A DNA stretch of 64,000 nt from Rhynchospora pubera (lineage: Eukaryota; Streptophyta; Magnoliopsida; Poales; Cyperaceae), in assembly GCA_028095005.1 (NCBI GenBank), contig CM051460.1, forward strand, positions 154,809,461-154,873,460. The letters run 5' to 3'. Below are positions 34,689 to 46,181 of this stretch, one piece after another. How positions within the stretch are numbered: the first letter of the stretch is position 1; each line of letters starts with the position of its first letter. The translations under genes and the position numbers were made by a program. Below the pieces are notes generated by a model. It did no database searches and was not told the DNA's origin. It worked only from the letters and a program-made list of their open reading frames with translations.

Positions 34689-35622
34689 ATGGCTGAAGCG
34701 AGCAACAACACAATCAACATGTCGGTGCCTCAATTCAAAGGAGAAAATTATGATTTTTGGAGTATCAAGATGATGACTATGTTCAAGTCATATGGTGTAT
34801 GGGAATTAATAGAGAAAGGCGTTGGGACAACGACTGAAGAATTGAAGAAAGATGCAAAGGCGTTGTTCCCCATTCAACAAGCTATGCATGATTCGGTGTT
34901 TGCAAAGATTGCTGCAACACAATCAACAAGGGAGGCATGGACTATCTTGAAAACGACATTTCAAGGGAGTTCCAAGGTGCTTGCTATCAAATTGCAGGAC
35001 TTAAGACGTGAGTTCGAGACATTGAATATGAACCAAGGCGAGTCAGTTCAATTATTTCTAACACGAGTAACCCCAATAGTCAACCGGATTCGAAGTTAGG
35101 AGAAAATATATCCGAGCAAACGGTGGTTATGAAGGTTTTGCACAGCCTTACAACAAATTTGACCATGTGGTGGCAGCGATTGAAGAATCCAAAGACTTGT
35201 CTACCTACATGTTCGATGAATTGATGGGTTCATTGCAGGCCCATGAAGTTCGTCTCAACAGATCTGAAGAAAGAGATGACAATAAGGCTTTCTACACCAA
35301 AGGAGAATCCTCAAGAGGCCGAGGCAATTTTGGTGGCAGAGGAAGGGGCAAATCAAGCGACGATCAACAGAATTTTGACAAACAATCGAAGAAAAATATC
35401 GAGTGTTATTATTGCCACAAGTCAGGCCATGTGCAAGCCGATTGCTATAAAAAGAAAAGAGAAGAAAGACAAGATGTGGAGTGTTATTACTGTCATAAAT
35501 TTGGTCATGTGCAGGCCGAGTGTTACAAGAAGAAAAGAGAAGAGGGTCATGCGAGTTTTGCTGAAGAAAAGAACAATCAACCCGTTTGTTTATGGCTAAA
35601 ACCAATGAAGAAACAGATGTGA
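34689..35622 (+). pseudogene. Frameshifted copia gag with duplicated zinc knuckle
   Basis: The ATG lies 20 nt after the primer-binding site. The first frame (34689-35099, MAEASNNTINMSVPQFKGEN, then DFWSIKMMTMFKSYGVWELI) is a UBN2-type copia gag N-terminus. A stop at 35097 and a frame change lead to the second frame (35167-35622) with RNA-binding RGRGNFGGRGRG and two CCHC zinc knuckles, CYYCHKSGHVQADC and CYYCHKFGHVQAEC, which arose by a tandem duplication of about 78 bp (35401-35478 and 35479-35556). It differs from the Angela-type gag at 42344 and 59064, so the two elements are from different copia lineages. Confidence 0.8.
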
Positions 35623-36306
35623 GTCAAATTCGGTTTCTTGATAGCAGATGTTCAAATCACATGACGGGATTCAAACATTTGTTCAACGAATTAGTTGAAT
35701 CATACAAGAAGGCTGAAGAAGATAAACTACGTTCTCAAGTTACTGCATTAGAGTCGAGAGTGAATCTGAGCGAGGGTCGACTCGCTGCTGTCAGAGAACA
35801 GGTAGAGTCAGCGCAAGATGAGGCATCAGAGTGGAAGAAGAAATATGAGTTGGTAGTTGTTGAGGCCAAGTCAGCCCTTCAGAGAGCTGCTGTAGCTCAA
35901 GAACGCATTAGTAAGAAAGTGCAGGAGAGGGAGGATGCCCTTCGAGCAGAGCTGGCCGACCAGTTGCTGCTAAGGATGAAGAAATAGTAAGGTTGTTTGG
36001 ACAAATCACCCATGCTGAGCTACAGTCTGCAAGCTTACTCTCACGTCTAGAGAATGTTGAGTTGAGAATAAAGAACCATGAATCAGATTCCTTGCACCTG
36101 AAGGATGAGATTGAAACCCTAACTGAGAAGCTAGACTCAATGAAGGAAGAGGTCCTGTCACAAGAAAAGGAACTGAAAATGCTTGATCAAGAGAAGAACC
36201 ATCTCCAGGAGAAATACTCGTCTGAGTCCAGGAGATTTGATGAGGTTGACAAGCGCAACAAGGATGCTGAGCGGGATTCCAAACGAGCCATTGAATTGGC
36301 TGACGA
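35586..36306 (+). pseudogene. Protease stub joined to GBP-like coiled-coil sequence (5' part)
   Basis: After a further frame change the sequence reads a copia protease start (RFLDSRCSNHMTGFKHLFNE, where Arg replaces the Gly of the usual DSG active site). It then runs without interruption into a heptad-rich coiled coil (EEDKLRSQVTALESRVN, EGRLAAVREQVESAQDEASE, ALQRAAVAQERISKKVQERE, DALRAELADQ). Around 35980 one more frame change leads to ITHAELQSASLLSRLENVEL...KRAIELAD. This order of motifs matches the C-terminal coiled coil of plant guanylate-binding-like proteins (GBPL3 type) as I remember it. The open stretch ends where the Angela-like element is inserted. Confidence 0.7.
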
Positions 36307-38069
36307 TGTTAGTTGAGTGCATAATTTTCATTTTATGATTAAATACTACTAATTATCCATAAACAATCATGCACAAACACGGATCTTGCACTAAGCCATT
36401 CACACAAGAGAGAAAGGTTCAAGGTATACCTCTCTTGATGTAGTAATCAAGAGGCTCGAACCGGCTAGGTTGTAGGTGGTTGTGCTCTCGTCTAGCTCCC
36501 GCCTCCTTGTCGAATCACCTCGAGTCCACTTGGTATTAACCAAATCCTCTACAAGTTATGCTAGTAACTTGGAGGAAATGCCTAATCCCTAGCTTTCCCA
36601 ATCTTCTAGCAAATGAACTAATTGATTTGAGGAAGAGAGGGGGCTCAACACATGAGCTAATGGAGAGGGAGAGAAGGGAGGCGCCGGCCACAAAAGAGGG
36701 GGGGGCGGCTAGGGTTTGTGGGAGAGAGAGAGAGAGGGATTTGCTACCATATACCCCTTTATATAGAGCTCAAACCCTACCTACCTCTCAACACCTATTT
36801 ACAACTTTGCCATCCCACCTACCACTTGCTATGGCCGGCCACATTATGGGCCCTTCATGGGCTATGTGCATTGCCTCTTGGGTCCACTTAATCACCTATT
36901 AAATGGCCCTTCTTGTTGCTCCCAATTTGACTCCCTATTGGGCCTTTAATTAACTATTTAATTAAAGCCCTATTAAATGCATATGTGTTGAAATAAATAA
37001 TTATTAACTTAATAATAATTATTTAGGGATTAGATAATGCATTAATTTATTTCTATATGATCCCTTTGATTTAATTAATTATAACGGTCTACAACGCTAT
37101 TTAATTAATTAATCAACTCATCATATTTTGCAATACTAATTATTGCAAATAAATAAATAATGCAAGCATGGTTAAAACACCAATTCTGTGTGACCCTTTG
37201 AGGATTTATGCTACGTTGGACATGGAGTTAAATCGCTATTTAAATCCAATAATCATAAGCGGTATCTAGCAACACGTTATGATTCCCAATTCGCATAAAT
37301 AGTGTACAGCTACAATATTTCAATCCTGCATAAGAGAATAAAAGTATATCTCTATTTTGATTCCTATGCCTCACGATATCATCGTATAATCCAAGATAGG
37401 AATGTGTCATTCTTGCAGATTATACGTTTCTTGATCTAGAGATAATTGTATCAGTTGCTAGCAAACAATCTATCTCCATCAAGGGGCCCAAACAGATATC
37501 GTCACTCACTAAGTGAATTAATGAGGGACATACGGTTTTCTTGACTATTTAACTTTTCCCCGCACAACTCAAGAGAACATAAATAACGTCCGTATAGCAG
37601 CCCTTATCGGGAATCAGCGGTAGACGATATTTATTGAACCTATCCTCATGTGGAAAAGATAAATATCTCAAACTTAGAATCAAAATCATAACGAAATAAA
37701 TAATGACACCAAAACACAATCCATATATTTATTTCGTTGGGTCATGTCCTGTACTATGTTCAATTAACATAAACATATGCAATTAAGTTGGTTACTCTTA
37801 ACCTTTGATTTATAGAACTTAATCAACACTTAACTTGCATACTAATCTTATTGATAATTAATGTTCCTTGTTAATTATCAAGATTATGGACGCTTTAGAT
37901 TTATTGTTGTCATTTACTACTAAATGAATCACAGTGATCTATAATTCAGATCCTCAACCTGAATGAACTGTCAACACATAAATCAAGGAACAAATGATAT
38001 AAAATCATCCATAACATAAAACCATAGAAGTAGCCAAATATGATTGGCTTCTAGGACATATCTCTAACA
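36307..38069 (-). repeat. 3' LTR (left) of the Angela-like element
   Basis: 1763 bp. TATA box on the minus strand (TATATAAA, plus positions 36758-36765). The conserved hairpin CTCTTGAT-loop-ATCAAGAG is at 36432-36453. The 114-codon open frame at 36558 is not a gene and recurs identically in the other LTR. Confidence 0.95.
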
Positions 38070-38082
38070 ATCTCCCACTTGG
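38070..38082 (-). other. Polypurine tract
   Basis: On the minus strand AAGTGGGAGAT immediately precedes the 3' LTR, the usual site for plus-strand priming in copia elements. Confidence 0.75.
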
Positions 38083-38181
38083 CCTAGAGTCAATCAATAG
38101 TGACTTCTAGCCAGTGTATAGTACTCAATGTAATATCCAAATATACATGTCTCATACTAACGCCTAAATAAAAGATACAAC

Positions 38182-41100
38182 TCAAAGCCAATCAGGCATA
38201 CGCCTAATCCCCATGGATGCAACATGCAACTCATGCGCGGCTCGAGACAAAGGCTTTGTCAGAGGGTCCGCTGTGTTCGCGGCACCGTCCACCTTCTTGA
38301 CCTTGACCCATCCGTCATTGACCAACTGACGGATGAGATGGAACCGTCGTAGAATGTGCCTAGTCTTCTGGTGAGACCTAGGCTCCTTGGACTGAGCTAT
38401 GGCTCCCGTATTGTCGCAGTAGATATCCACTGGACCCGAGATGCTTGGAACCACCTCTAGCTCGGTCAAGAACTCCTTGATCCATACGGCCTCTTTTGCT
38501 GCTTCACCAGCCGCTAAGTATTCCGCTTCGGTGACGGAATCGGCCGTAGTATCTTGCTTGGAACTCTTCCAACTTACGGCACCACCATTAAGCAGAAATA
38601 CAAAGCCGGACTGTGATTTGGAGTCATCTCGATCGGTTTGGAAACTAGCATCGGTGTAACCAGTTACAACGAGCTCTTGGTCTCCACCGTAAACGAGAAT
38701 GCTCTCCTTGGTTCTCTTGAGATACTTGAGGATATTCTTGACTGCGGTCCAATGTGCCATGCCCGGGTTGGCTTGGTATCGACTAGTCACGCTAATCGGA
38801 TGTGCCACATCGGGGCGAGTGCATAGCATGGCATACATAATCGATCCGACTACAGATGGATACTTGAATCGCTTCATGTACTCCCGATCTGTCTCCGTTG
38901 TCGGACCTTGAGTCTTGCTCAAGTAAATGCCATGTGACATAGGCAAGAATCCCTTCTTGGAATTCGCCATGTTGTGTTTTTGCAACACCTTGTCAATGTA
39001 TGCATCTTGGCTCAAACCTAACATCCTCTTTGATCTATCTCTATAGATCTTGATTCCTAGGATGTAGGCGGCCTCGCCCAAGTCTTTCATTGAGAACACT
39101 TTCTTCAATGAATCCTTGACTGCATTCAATTCGGGAATATCATTCCCGATCAAGAGTATATCGTCAACATATAGAACAAGAAACACAACCACGCTCCCAC
39201 TAAACCTCTTGTAGACACAAGGTTCCTTTTCACTTTGAGAGAAGTTCAATTTCTTGACTTCCTCATCAAAGCGCTTGTTCCAACTCCGCGATGCTTGCTT
39301 CAATCCATAAATGGATCGTTGAAGCTTGCATACTTTGTTAGCATTCTTTGGATCCACAAAACACTCGGGTTGTGTCATATACACATCCTCTTCCAAATTT
39401 CCATTTAGGAAGGCGGTTTTGACATCCATTTGCCAAATCTCATAATCATAGAATGCGGCAATTGCTAACATGATCCGAATTGACTTGAACATGACGACGG
39501 GCGAGAAGGTTTCTTCATAGTCAATACCATGAATTTGCTTGTAACCTTTCGCTACAAGTCGTGCTTTGTAAATGGTCAAGTTGCCATCCATGTCGACATT
39601 TCTCTTAAAGATCCACTTGTTCTCAACGGGTTTTACTCCGTTGGGAAGGTCAACCAAGGTCCATACCTTGTTGTCATACATGGATTGCATTTCGGATTCC
39701 ATGGCTTTTAGCCATTCCTTGGAGTCGGTTTTCTTTCTCATGTCATCAACGGTCAAAGGCTCATCGTTCTCCATAACGAGAATGTCGTGCAAACCTAAAT
39801 ATCTTATAGGTGGACGACTTGGCCTTGCCGATCTTCGTAGGGTAGAAGTTTGAGGTTCTTGAACTTGTTCCACAACGGTTTGTGGACTTTGTTCTTGAAC
39901 TTCAAGTGAAGGTGCTTCCTCAACATCATCGACTCGCGATATGTTTGAGTTTTCATTTGAGGGAGCTTGTTCGTGAACCTCTTCTTCCACAACAACTTGT
40001 GGAATGGGTTCGGCTACAACCTCATTCGGTGCATCCACATTTTGTGCAACCTCATTTGGCACCACATTGGGAACAACCACATTGCCTACTTGAGGCATGC
40101 TTTGTTGTTGCGGTTCTTGAATTTCTTCAATCACCACGTTGCTCCCACTACTTCTTCTTGAGAGAGACTCCTTCTCCAAGAACACACCATAACGAGCAAC
40201 AACTATCTTGTTCTCGTTGCGGTTATAGAAGTAGTAACCCTTCGTTTCCTTAGGGTATCCTACGAAATGACATTTGTCCGATTTGGGTCCAAGCTTATCG
40301 CTCACTAGCCTTTTCACATAAGCTTCACAACCCCAAATCTTGAGAAACGACATGCTTGGTTTCTTCTTAAACCAAAGCTCATAGGGCGTTTTCTCAACGG
40401 ACTTTGATGGAACACGGTTTAATGTAAAAGTTGCGGTTTCAAGGGCGTATCCCCAAAAGGACATAGGCAAATCGGCTTGGCTCATCATTGATCGAACCAT
40501 GTCAAGCAAAGTTCGATTCCTCCTTTCGGATACACCATTCCATTGTGGTGTTCCGGGTGGAGTGAGTTGTGGAACGATTCCACACTCCTTTAGATAGTTG
40601 CCAAACTCATGGCTCAAGTACTCACCACCTCGATCGGATCGTAAGACCTTGATCTTTCGACCAAGTTGGTTCTCAACTTCATTCTTAAATTCTTTGAACT
40701 TGTCAAAGGATTCGGATTTGTGACGCATCAAGTAGATATACCCGTATCTACTATGATCATCGGTGAATGTGATGAAGTATGAATAACCACCACGCGCACA
40801 AATGCTCATAGGTCCACATACATCGGTATGTACAAGGTCTAATAAGTCATTTGCCCTTGTTCCTTTGTTAGGAAAAGGCGCTTTGGTCATCTTTCCCATC
40901 AAACAAGATTCGCATGTGTCAATTGGCTCGAAAGCGAATTGATCCAAGAGACCAACGGTTTGTAATCTCTTGATGCGTTTCTCATTGATATGACCTAAGC
41001 GGCAATGCCACATCAAAGTTGCATTCTCATGTGAAATCTTACGTTTCCTATTGTCATTCTCAACACTCAAGATAAGTCCGCTAGAATCAAGCAAATAAAG

Positions 41101-41817
41101 ACCATTCAATAAATGCGCATCACAAAAACGAACTCCATTTCGAAACAAGGTCAACAACTTGTTCTTTATTACAACATCAAAACCATCCATGTCCAAACAA
41201 GAGATAGAGATAATGTTTCGAGTGATAGAGGGAACTAGAAATACATCCTTTAGTTCCAACACAAAACCGGAAGGTAAAGTTAAATCCACGCTCCCAATGG
41301 CCATAGCGGAGATGCACGTGCCATTCCCGACGCGGAGTTGAACTTCACCTTTCTCGAGCCGCCTCCTATTCTTTAGGACCTGCACATTTCGACAAATGTG
41401 AGCACACGAACCGGTATCGAATACCCAATCGGTGTTAGAGGTAGCGAGAAGGGTTTCGATGACAAATATACCTGAAGAAGAAGGTTGGACGGTTCCCGCC
41501 TTCTTGTCGGCAAGGTACTTGGGGCAGTTCCTCCTCCAATGACCCTTGTTGCTACAGTAGTAGCAAACGGTCTCGGGAGTGGCCGGGTTCTTCTTCTTCT
41601 TGGAACCCACGGGAGCACCCTTGGCCGAACCTTGGGGCGTCACCGGGCCTTTGCCCTTCTTGGCTTTACGGCCTCGCTTCTTGATCTTCTTGCTCTTGTC
41701 ACTCACGGCAAGAACATCCTTTGGGCCCTTCTCCTTCTTGAGACTATCCTCCGTCTCAACGAGCATGTTTTGGAGATCATCCATGCTCTTGTCCATGCCA
41801 TTCATCCGGTAGTTCAC
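38182..41817 (-). CDS. Copia pol (end of gag, protease, integrase, RT, RNase H)
   Basis: A 1211-residue open frame whose Met is internal to the original polyprotein. In order it has a basic region and CCHC knuckle (residues 85-98, CYYCSNKGHWRRNC), aspartic protease with DTG at 134-136 (WVFDTGSCAH), GAG-pre-integrase (LMWHCRLGHINEKRI, about 265), integrase core (DLVHTDVCGPM about 330, LRSDRGGEY, PQWNGVSERRNRT), reverse transcriptase (WIFKRNVDMDGN, then YVDDILLIGND) and RNase H (VTGYTDASFQTDRDDSKSQ to RHILRRFHLIRQL). All catalytic motifs are intact. The upstream gag frame is offset by one base (see 41814-42344), so the normal polyprotein start is cut off. Confidence 0.95.
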   Translation of the reverse strand: MNYRMNGMDKSMDDLQNMLVETEDSLKKEKGPKDVLAVSDKSKKIKKRGRKAKKGKGPVTPQGSAKGAPVGSKKKKNPATPETVCYYCSNKGHWRRNCPKYLADKKAGTVQPSSSGIFVIETLLATSNTDWVFDTGSCAHICRNVQVLKNRRRLEKGEVQLRVGNGTCISAMAIGSVDLTLPSGFVLELKDVFLVPSITRNIISISCLDMDGFDVVIKNKLLTLFRNGVRFCDAHLLNGLYLLDSSGLILSVENDNRKRKISHENATLMWHCRLGHINEKRIKRLQTVGLLDQFAFEPIDTCESCLMGKMTKAPFPNKGTRANDLLDLVHTDVCGPMSICARGGYSYFITFTDDHSRYGYIYLMRHKSESFDKFKEFKNEVENQLGRKIKVLRSDRGGEYLSHEFGNYLKECGIVPQLTPPGTPQWNGVSERRNRTLLDMVRSMMSQADLPMSFWGYALETATFTLNRVPSKSVEKTPYELWFKKKPSMSFLKIWGCEAYVKRLVSDKLGPKSDKCHFVGYPKETKGYYFYNRNENKIVVARYGVFLEKESLSRRSSGSNVVIEEIQEPQQQSMPQVGNVVVPNVVPNEVAQNVDAPNEVVAEPIPQVVVEEEVHEQAPSNENSNISRVDDVEEAPSLEVQEQSPQTVVEQVQEPQTSTLRRSARPSRPPIRYLGLHDILVMENDEPLTVDDMRKKTDSKEWLKAMESEMQSMYDNKVWTLVDLPNGVKPVENKWIFKRNVDMDGNLTIYKARLVAKGYKQIHGIDYEETFSPVVMFKSIRIMLAIAAFYDYEIWQMDVKTAFLNGNLEEDVYMTQPECFVDPKNANKVCKLQRSIYGLKQASRSWNKRFDEEVKKLNFSQSEKEPCVYKRFSGSVVVFLVLYVDDILLIGNDIPELNAVKDSLKKVFSMKDLGEAAYILGIKIYRDRSKRMLGLSQDAYIDKVLQKHNMANSKKGFLPMSHGIYLSKTQGPTTETDREYMKRFKYPSVVGSIMYAMLCTRPDVAHPISVTSRYQANPGMAHWTAVKNILKYLKRTKESILVYGGDQELVVTGYTDASFQTDRDDSKSQSGFVFLLNGGAVSWKSSKQDTTADSVTEAEYLAAGEAAKEAVWIKEFLTELEVVPSISGPVDIYCDNTGAIAQSKEPRSHQKTRHILRRFHLIRQLVNDGWVKVKKVDGAANTADPLTKPLSRAAHELHVASMGIRRMPDWL

Positions 41818-42344
41818 AACAAAACGGTGAAGCTTGGAGGGAGGGAGTTGAGAATGAAATCTTGAATCGCACCCGTAGGGAAGGGCGTATCAAGCTTTTC
41901 GAGCTGCCGAAACAACCCCGCCATCTTCATGACGTGTGGCCCGACTTCATGACCCTCCGCCAAGCGAGTGTTGGCGACGGCCTTGATGAGACGGGCCCTT
42001 TCGGTGCGGGCCTTGGTTTGGAACATGTTCTTGAGACGAGTGATCATTTCAAACACTCCATATCCACTATCGATGAACTCCTTTTGGAGTTCCGATTCCA
42101 TGACCGCAACCATCAAGACCGACATCTCCATGTCGTCATTGACGTGCTTCTCATATTCCTCTTGCTTATCCTTTGGATCGGTGTCCTTAGGAGCAGAGGG
42201 AATCGGAGTGGAGAGGAGGTACTCCCTTTTTTCAAACCTAAAGGCAAGCCTTAGGTTGCGGTGCCAATCCAAGAAATTAGCACCGTTAAAGGCGAGTTTC
42301 TCTTTCTCAAGAAGAGAACGAAGCGTTAAAGAGGAGGAAGACAT
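41814..42344 (-). pseudogene. Copia gag N-terminal part, truncated by a one-base deletion
   Basis: 176 residues, MSSSSLTLRSLLEKEKLAF... to ...PPSFTVLL, ending prematurely. The related gag at 59064-59954 continues through the same point without a break. Comparison shows one base missing at about 41821-41826, in a C/A-rich run just after the SFT codons, which shifts the frame relative to pol. Known plant copia elements of this lineage use a single gag-pol frame, so I read this as a disabling mutation rather than a programmed frameshift. Confidence 0.85.
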
Positions 42345-44405
42345 CTACAACAATTATCGAATTAAAGGTCAATTAGTTTTATGTTTTTAGTTTTAACAAA
42401 AGTAAAACTTTCACTACACTTTTAAAGTCCCTAAGTATAGTGATTTCCAAGACCCCTATTTTCATCAAAATGGACCTGCTATGGCACGTCATCCAAAATG
42501 ATTAGATAAGGTAGGTTCTCCAACCAATCATCTTACCATGACTCTTGGTTCGCATGAGCGAACTTCGCCCCGATGTCCAAACTCTAGTTGGGTCCATCGA
42601 AAAAGTCACTTCTCACTATTTGCTCCTTGCAAATCTTATCTATTTGCACCCCGACTACCGAATTGGCAATCATGACGTCCGCTTGGGCGGACCGCGCCAT
42701 GAGTGACAATCGGCGTGAAGGGGATAGAGAGAAGGAGGGCGATTTAACTTATTCGTTTTAGTTTGGGACAAACAATTCATATGACACTTTGTTTGGTGGT
42801 CGTGTAAGCATACACCCATACCTAACCTAACAAAATAATCATATAAGCATCTCATAGTTGTGGGTTTGTATGGCTCCCGCTTGCATTAGTTTCGCCACAT
42901 CGTCCATGGAGCAAAACTAATCTAATTCTTGCCCTCCCACTAAATTCTATAAGGATCTAAATCCTATATAAAATAAAGGTGCAAAATACATGTGAAAACA
43001 TCCTATTCCCATCCTAACCTTAGGGGCATGCAAGCCTCTCAAGTTACATCAAAAATTAATCAACAAATTAATTAATTAATGGCACCAAAGGCCGCATTAC
43101 AAACATTCACACATGCATTCATTACAACCACAAGGCATTGAGTCTTGAGCCATACTAAACCCACTATCCACCTACAAAACAAAGTTAGCACATACAAGAA
43201 CTTTGTTTCCAATTAACGATTTTCAAGCATCTTTGCGTATCGTTTGCCATAAGTAAATTCCGTGTACAAATCCTCAATTTTAAACAACAAAACTTGTTTA
43301 AATTCATTTAGAAAGTTCTTTCAACATCCCATAACAGAAAGGAGATCAAACAAGGAGTTTTCTAATTAATTTCAACTAGTTTGAATATTTAGAAAAACAG
43401 TAATTTATTAAAAACGTAACTAATGGAATCCAATAAAAGCAAAGGTTTTAGGTCTCCAAAAATTCTCAAATAAATTACTTAAGCTCCTTATCATAGTTGT
43501 GATTACCAGTAAAAATTTCAAGAAGAGATCTTACACCATCTGGGAGAATAAAAAATGACAAATCTCTTACAAGTGCACGAAACACCGTTATGAGATTTTC
43601 AGATTATCCTCTCAACCATTTGGTCTGTTAGACCACCTTCTAAACAGTTTTTATATATACAATATACATAGAAAAACTTGCTTAATCTATAGCCTAACTA
43701 TTCATGAAAAGAAAACCACCAAGTTTAGTTCAAAAAGTTCGAGTTACTAACTAAACAACCAACAAATTCTGTACTGGAACAGACTGTCGATCGAAAAGTT
43801 CTAGCCTAGTTGAAGGTCCAAATCTCCACGAAAAATTATGAAATTAATTTTCCTGGAATCCTAACTCAAAATAGAACAACTCCATTTAAACAGAATTTTT
43901 AAAGGAGTTCTCAGTTGGTACAGTTTATTAGAACAATCGATTTGCTCAACAAACTGGATCTGACGAGTTCTTCCTTTTCATACTTGAAAACCCACAAATT
44001 AATCTGAGCCATGCAACAAATTTTACATGCTCAGAAAGAGCTTCAAGTCCTCTTTAAATCTAGCCATAGAACACTGGTACTTATATTCAAAATATAAATC
44101 TTTCAAGCCATTCAAACAGGACAGTGCAAGCAGAAACTGGTTCTGCGCACTGTCGCCATTTTATTCACAGTAAATCTATACTAATTCAGAAAAATGTGAA
44201 TCTAACGCCAAAAGAATCACAATCCACAGATCTACAACTTTCATGTAGATGGAAAAAACTTCCAGAAAACTTATCAAAGCGAAAAACGCGAAACAACACA
44301 GAAAATACCATTTCCAGACAGCAAACAAACGCATCATATCTACTAATCCGTTAATTAGCCAATTTCTCTTAATTAAGTGTCAAAATAGCTTAAGTACGAC
44401 CATGG
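42345..44405 (-). other. Long 5' leader of the Angela-like element
   Basis: About 2 kb between primer-binding site and gag ATG with no long frame, homologous to 57052-59063 of the second element. Angela/BARE elements characteristically have a long untranslated leader with dimerisation and packaging signals, which I could not locate precisely. Confidence 0.75.
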
Positions 44406-44417
44406 GCTCTGATACCA
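44406..44417 (-). other. Primer-binding site (initiator-Met tRNA)
   Basis: Minus-strand TGGTATCAGAGC begins one base inside the 5' LTR boundary (CAACTGACA|G TGG...), which confirms the minus orientation of the element. Confidence 0.93.
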
Positions 44418-44418
44418 C

Positions 44419-46181
44419 TGTCAGTTGAGTGCATAATTTTCATTTTATGATTAAATACTACTAATTATCCATAAACAATCATGCACAAACACGGATCTTG
44501 CACTAAGCCATTCACACAAGAGAGAAAGGTTCAAGGTATACCTCTCTTGATGTAGTAATCAAGAGGCTCGAACCGGCTAGGTTGTAGGTGGTTGTGCTCT
44601 CGTCTAGCTCCCGCCTCCTTGTCGAATCACCTCGAGTCCACTTGGTATTAACCAAATCCTCTACAAGTTATGCTAGTAACTTGGAGGAAATGCCTAATCC
44701 CTAGCTTTCCCAATCTTCTAGCAAATGAACTAATTGATTTGAGGAAGAGAGGGGGCTCAACACATGAGCTAATGGAGAGGGAGAGAAGGGAGGCGCCGGC
44801 CACAAAAGAGGGGGGGGCGGCTAGGGTTTGTGGGAGAGAGAGAGAGAGGGATTTGCTACCATATACCCCTTTATATAGAGCTCAAACCCTACCTACCTCT
44901 CAACACCTATTTACAACTTTGCCATCCCACCTACCACTTGCTATGGCCGGCCACATTATGGGCCCTTCATGGGCTATGTGCATTGCCTCTTGGGTCCATT
45001 TAATCACCTATTAAATGGCCCTTCTTGTTGCTCCCAATTTGACTCCCTATTGGGCCTTTAATTAACTATTTAATTAAAGCCCTATTAAATGCATATGTGT
45101 TGAAATAAATAATTATTAACTTAATAATAATTATTTAGGGATTAGATAATGCATTAATTTATTTCTATATGATCCCTTTGATTTAATTAATTATAACGGT
45201 CTACAACGCTATTTAATTAATTAATCAACTCATCATATTTTGCAATACTAATTATTGCAAATAAATAAATAATGCAAGCATGGTTAAAACACCAATTCTG
45301 TGTGACCCTTTGAGGATTTATGCTACGTTGGACATGGAGTTAAATCGCTATTTAAATCCAATAATCATAAGCGGTATCTAGCAACACGTTATGATTCCCA
45401 ATTCGCATAAATAATGTACAGCTACAATATTTCAATCCTGCATAAGAGAATAAAAGTATATCTCTATTTTGATTCCTATGCCTCACGATATCATCGTATA
45501 ATCCAAGATAGGAATGTGTCATTCTTGCAGATTATACGTTTCTTGATCTAGAGATAATTGTATCAGTTGCTAGCAAACAATCTATCTCCATCAAGGGGCC
45601 CAAACAGATATCGTCACTCACTAAGTGAATTAATGAGGGACATACGGTTTTCTTGACTATTTAACTTTTCCCCGCACAATTCAAGAGAACATAAATAACG
45701 TCCGTATAGCAGCCCTTATCGGGAATCAGCGGTAGACGATATTTATTGAACCTATCCTCATGTGGAAAAGATAAATATCTCAAACTTAGAATCAAAATCA
45801 TAACGAAATAAATAATGACACCAAAACACAATCCATATATTTATTTCGTTGGGTCATGTCCTGTACTATGTTCAATTAACATAAACATATGCAATTAAGT
45901 TGGTTACTCTTAACCTTTGATTTATAGAACTTAATCAACACTTAACTTGCATACTAATCTTATTGATAATTAATGTTCCTTGTTAATTATCAAGATTATG
46001 GACGCTTTAGATTTATTGTTGTCATTTACTACTAAATGAATCACAGTGATCTATAATTCAGATCCTCAACCTGAATGAACTGTCAACACATAAATCAAGG
46101 AACAAATGATATAAAATCATCCATAACATAAAACCATAGAAGTAGCCAAATATGATTGGCTTCTAGGACATATCTCTAACA
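44419..46181 (-). repeat. 5' LTR (right) of the Angela-like element
   Basis: 1763 bp, same length as its partner. TATA box on the minus strand at plus 44870-44877. Hairpin at 44544-44565. Visible differences from the left LTR include TGTCAG/TGTTAG at the edge, CATTTA/CACTTA near 45000, AATAATG/AATAGTG near 45413 and AATTC/AACTC near 45679. Confidence 0.95.

Larger units (their letters stand above)
36307..46181 (-). mobile_element. Full-length Angela/BARE-like Ty1/copia retrotransposon, recent nested insertion
   Basis: Two 1763-bp LTRs (36307-38069 and 44419-46181) flank about 6.35 kb of internal DNA. The 5-bp target duplication GACGA is at 36302-36306 and 46182-46186. By eye the LTRs differ at only about four positions. 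In minus orientation the order is 5' LTR (right), tRNA-Met primer-binding site, long leader (44418-42345), gag (42344-41814), pol (41817-38182), polypurine tract and 3' LTR (left). Long LTRs, the gag start RSLLEKEKLAFNGANFLDW and the domain order protease, integrase, RT, RNase H fit the Angela lineage. A one-base deletion separates gag from pol, so this copy is probably non-autonomous despite its youth. Confidence 0.95.

Noticed and set aside
36558..36902. 114-codon open frame, repeated identically at 44670-45014
   Set aside because: It lies within the two LTRs of the Angela-like element. Its duplication reflects the LTR pair and not a gene family.
39882..40253. Plus-strand open frame of 123 codons, and others at 39572, 41485, 41862 and 41968
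   Set aside because: They are antisense to the copia gag/pol coding sequence, which has all expected domains. No independent domain or promoter is seen.
41814..41830. Programmed frameshift between gag and pol
   Set aside because: The related copy at 59064 reads through in a single frame, so a simple deletion explains the offset better. No slippery-site-plus-structure pattern stood out.
42345..44405. Envelope-like or extra ORF in the long leader of the Angela-like element
   Set aside because: No frame of meaningful length or membrane pattern is present between LTR and gag, and the equivalent leader at 57052-59063 is also non-coding.
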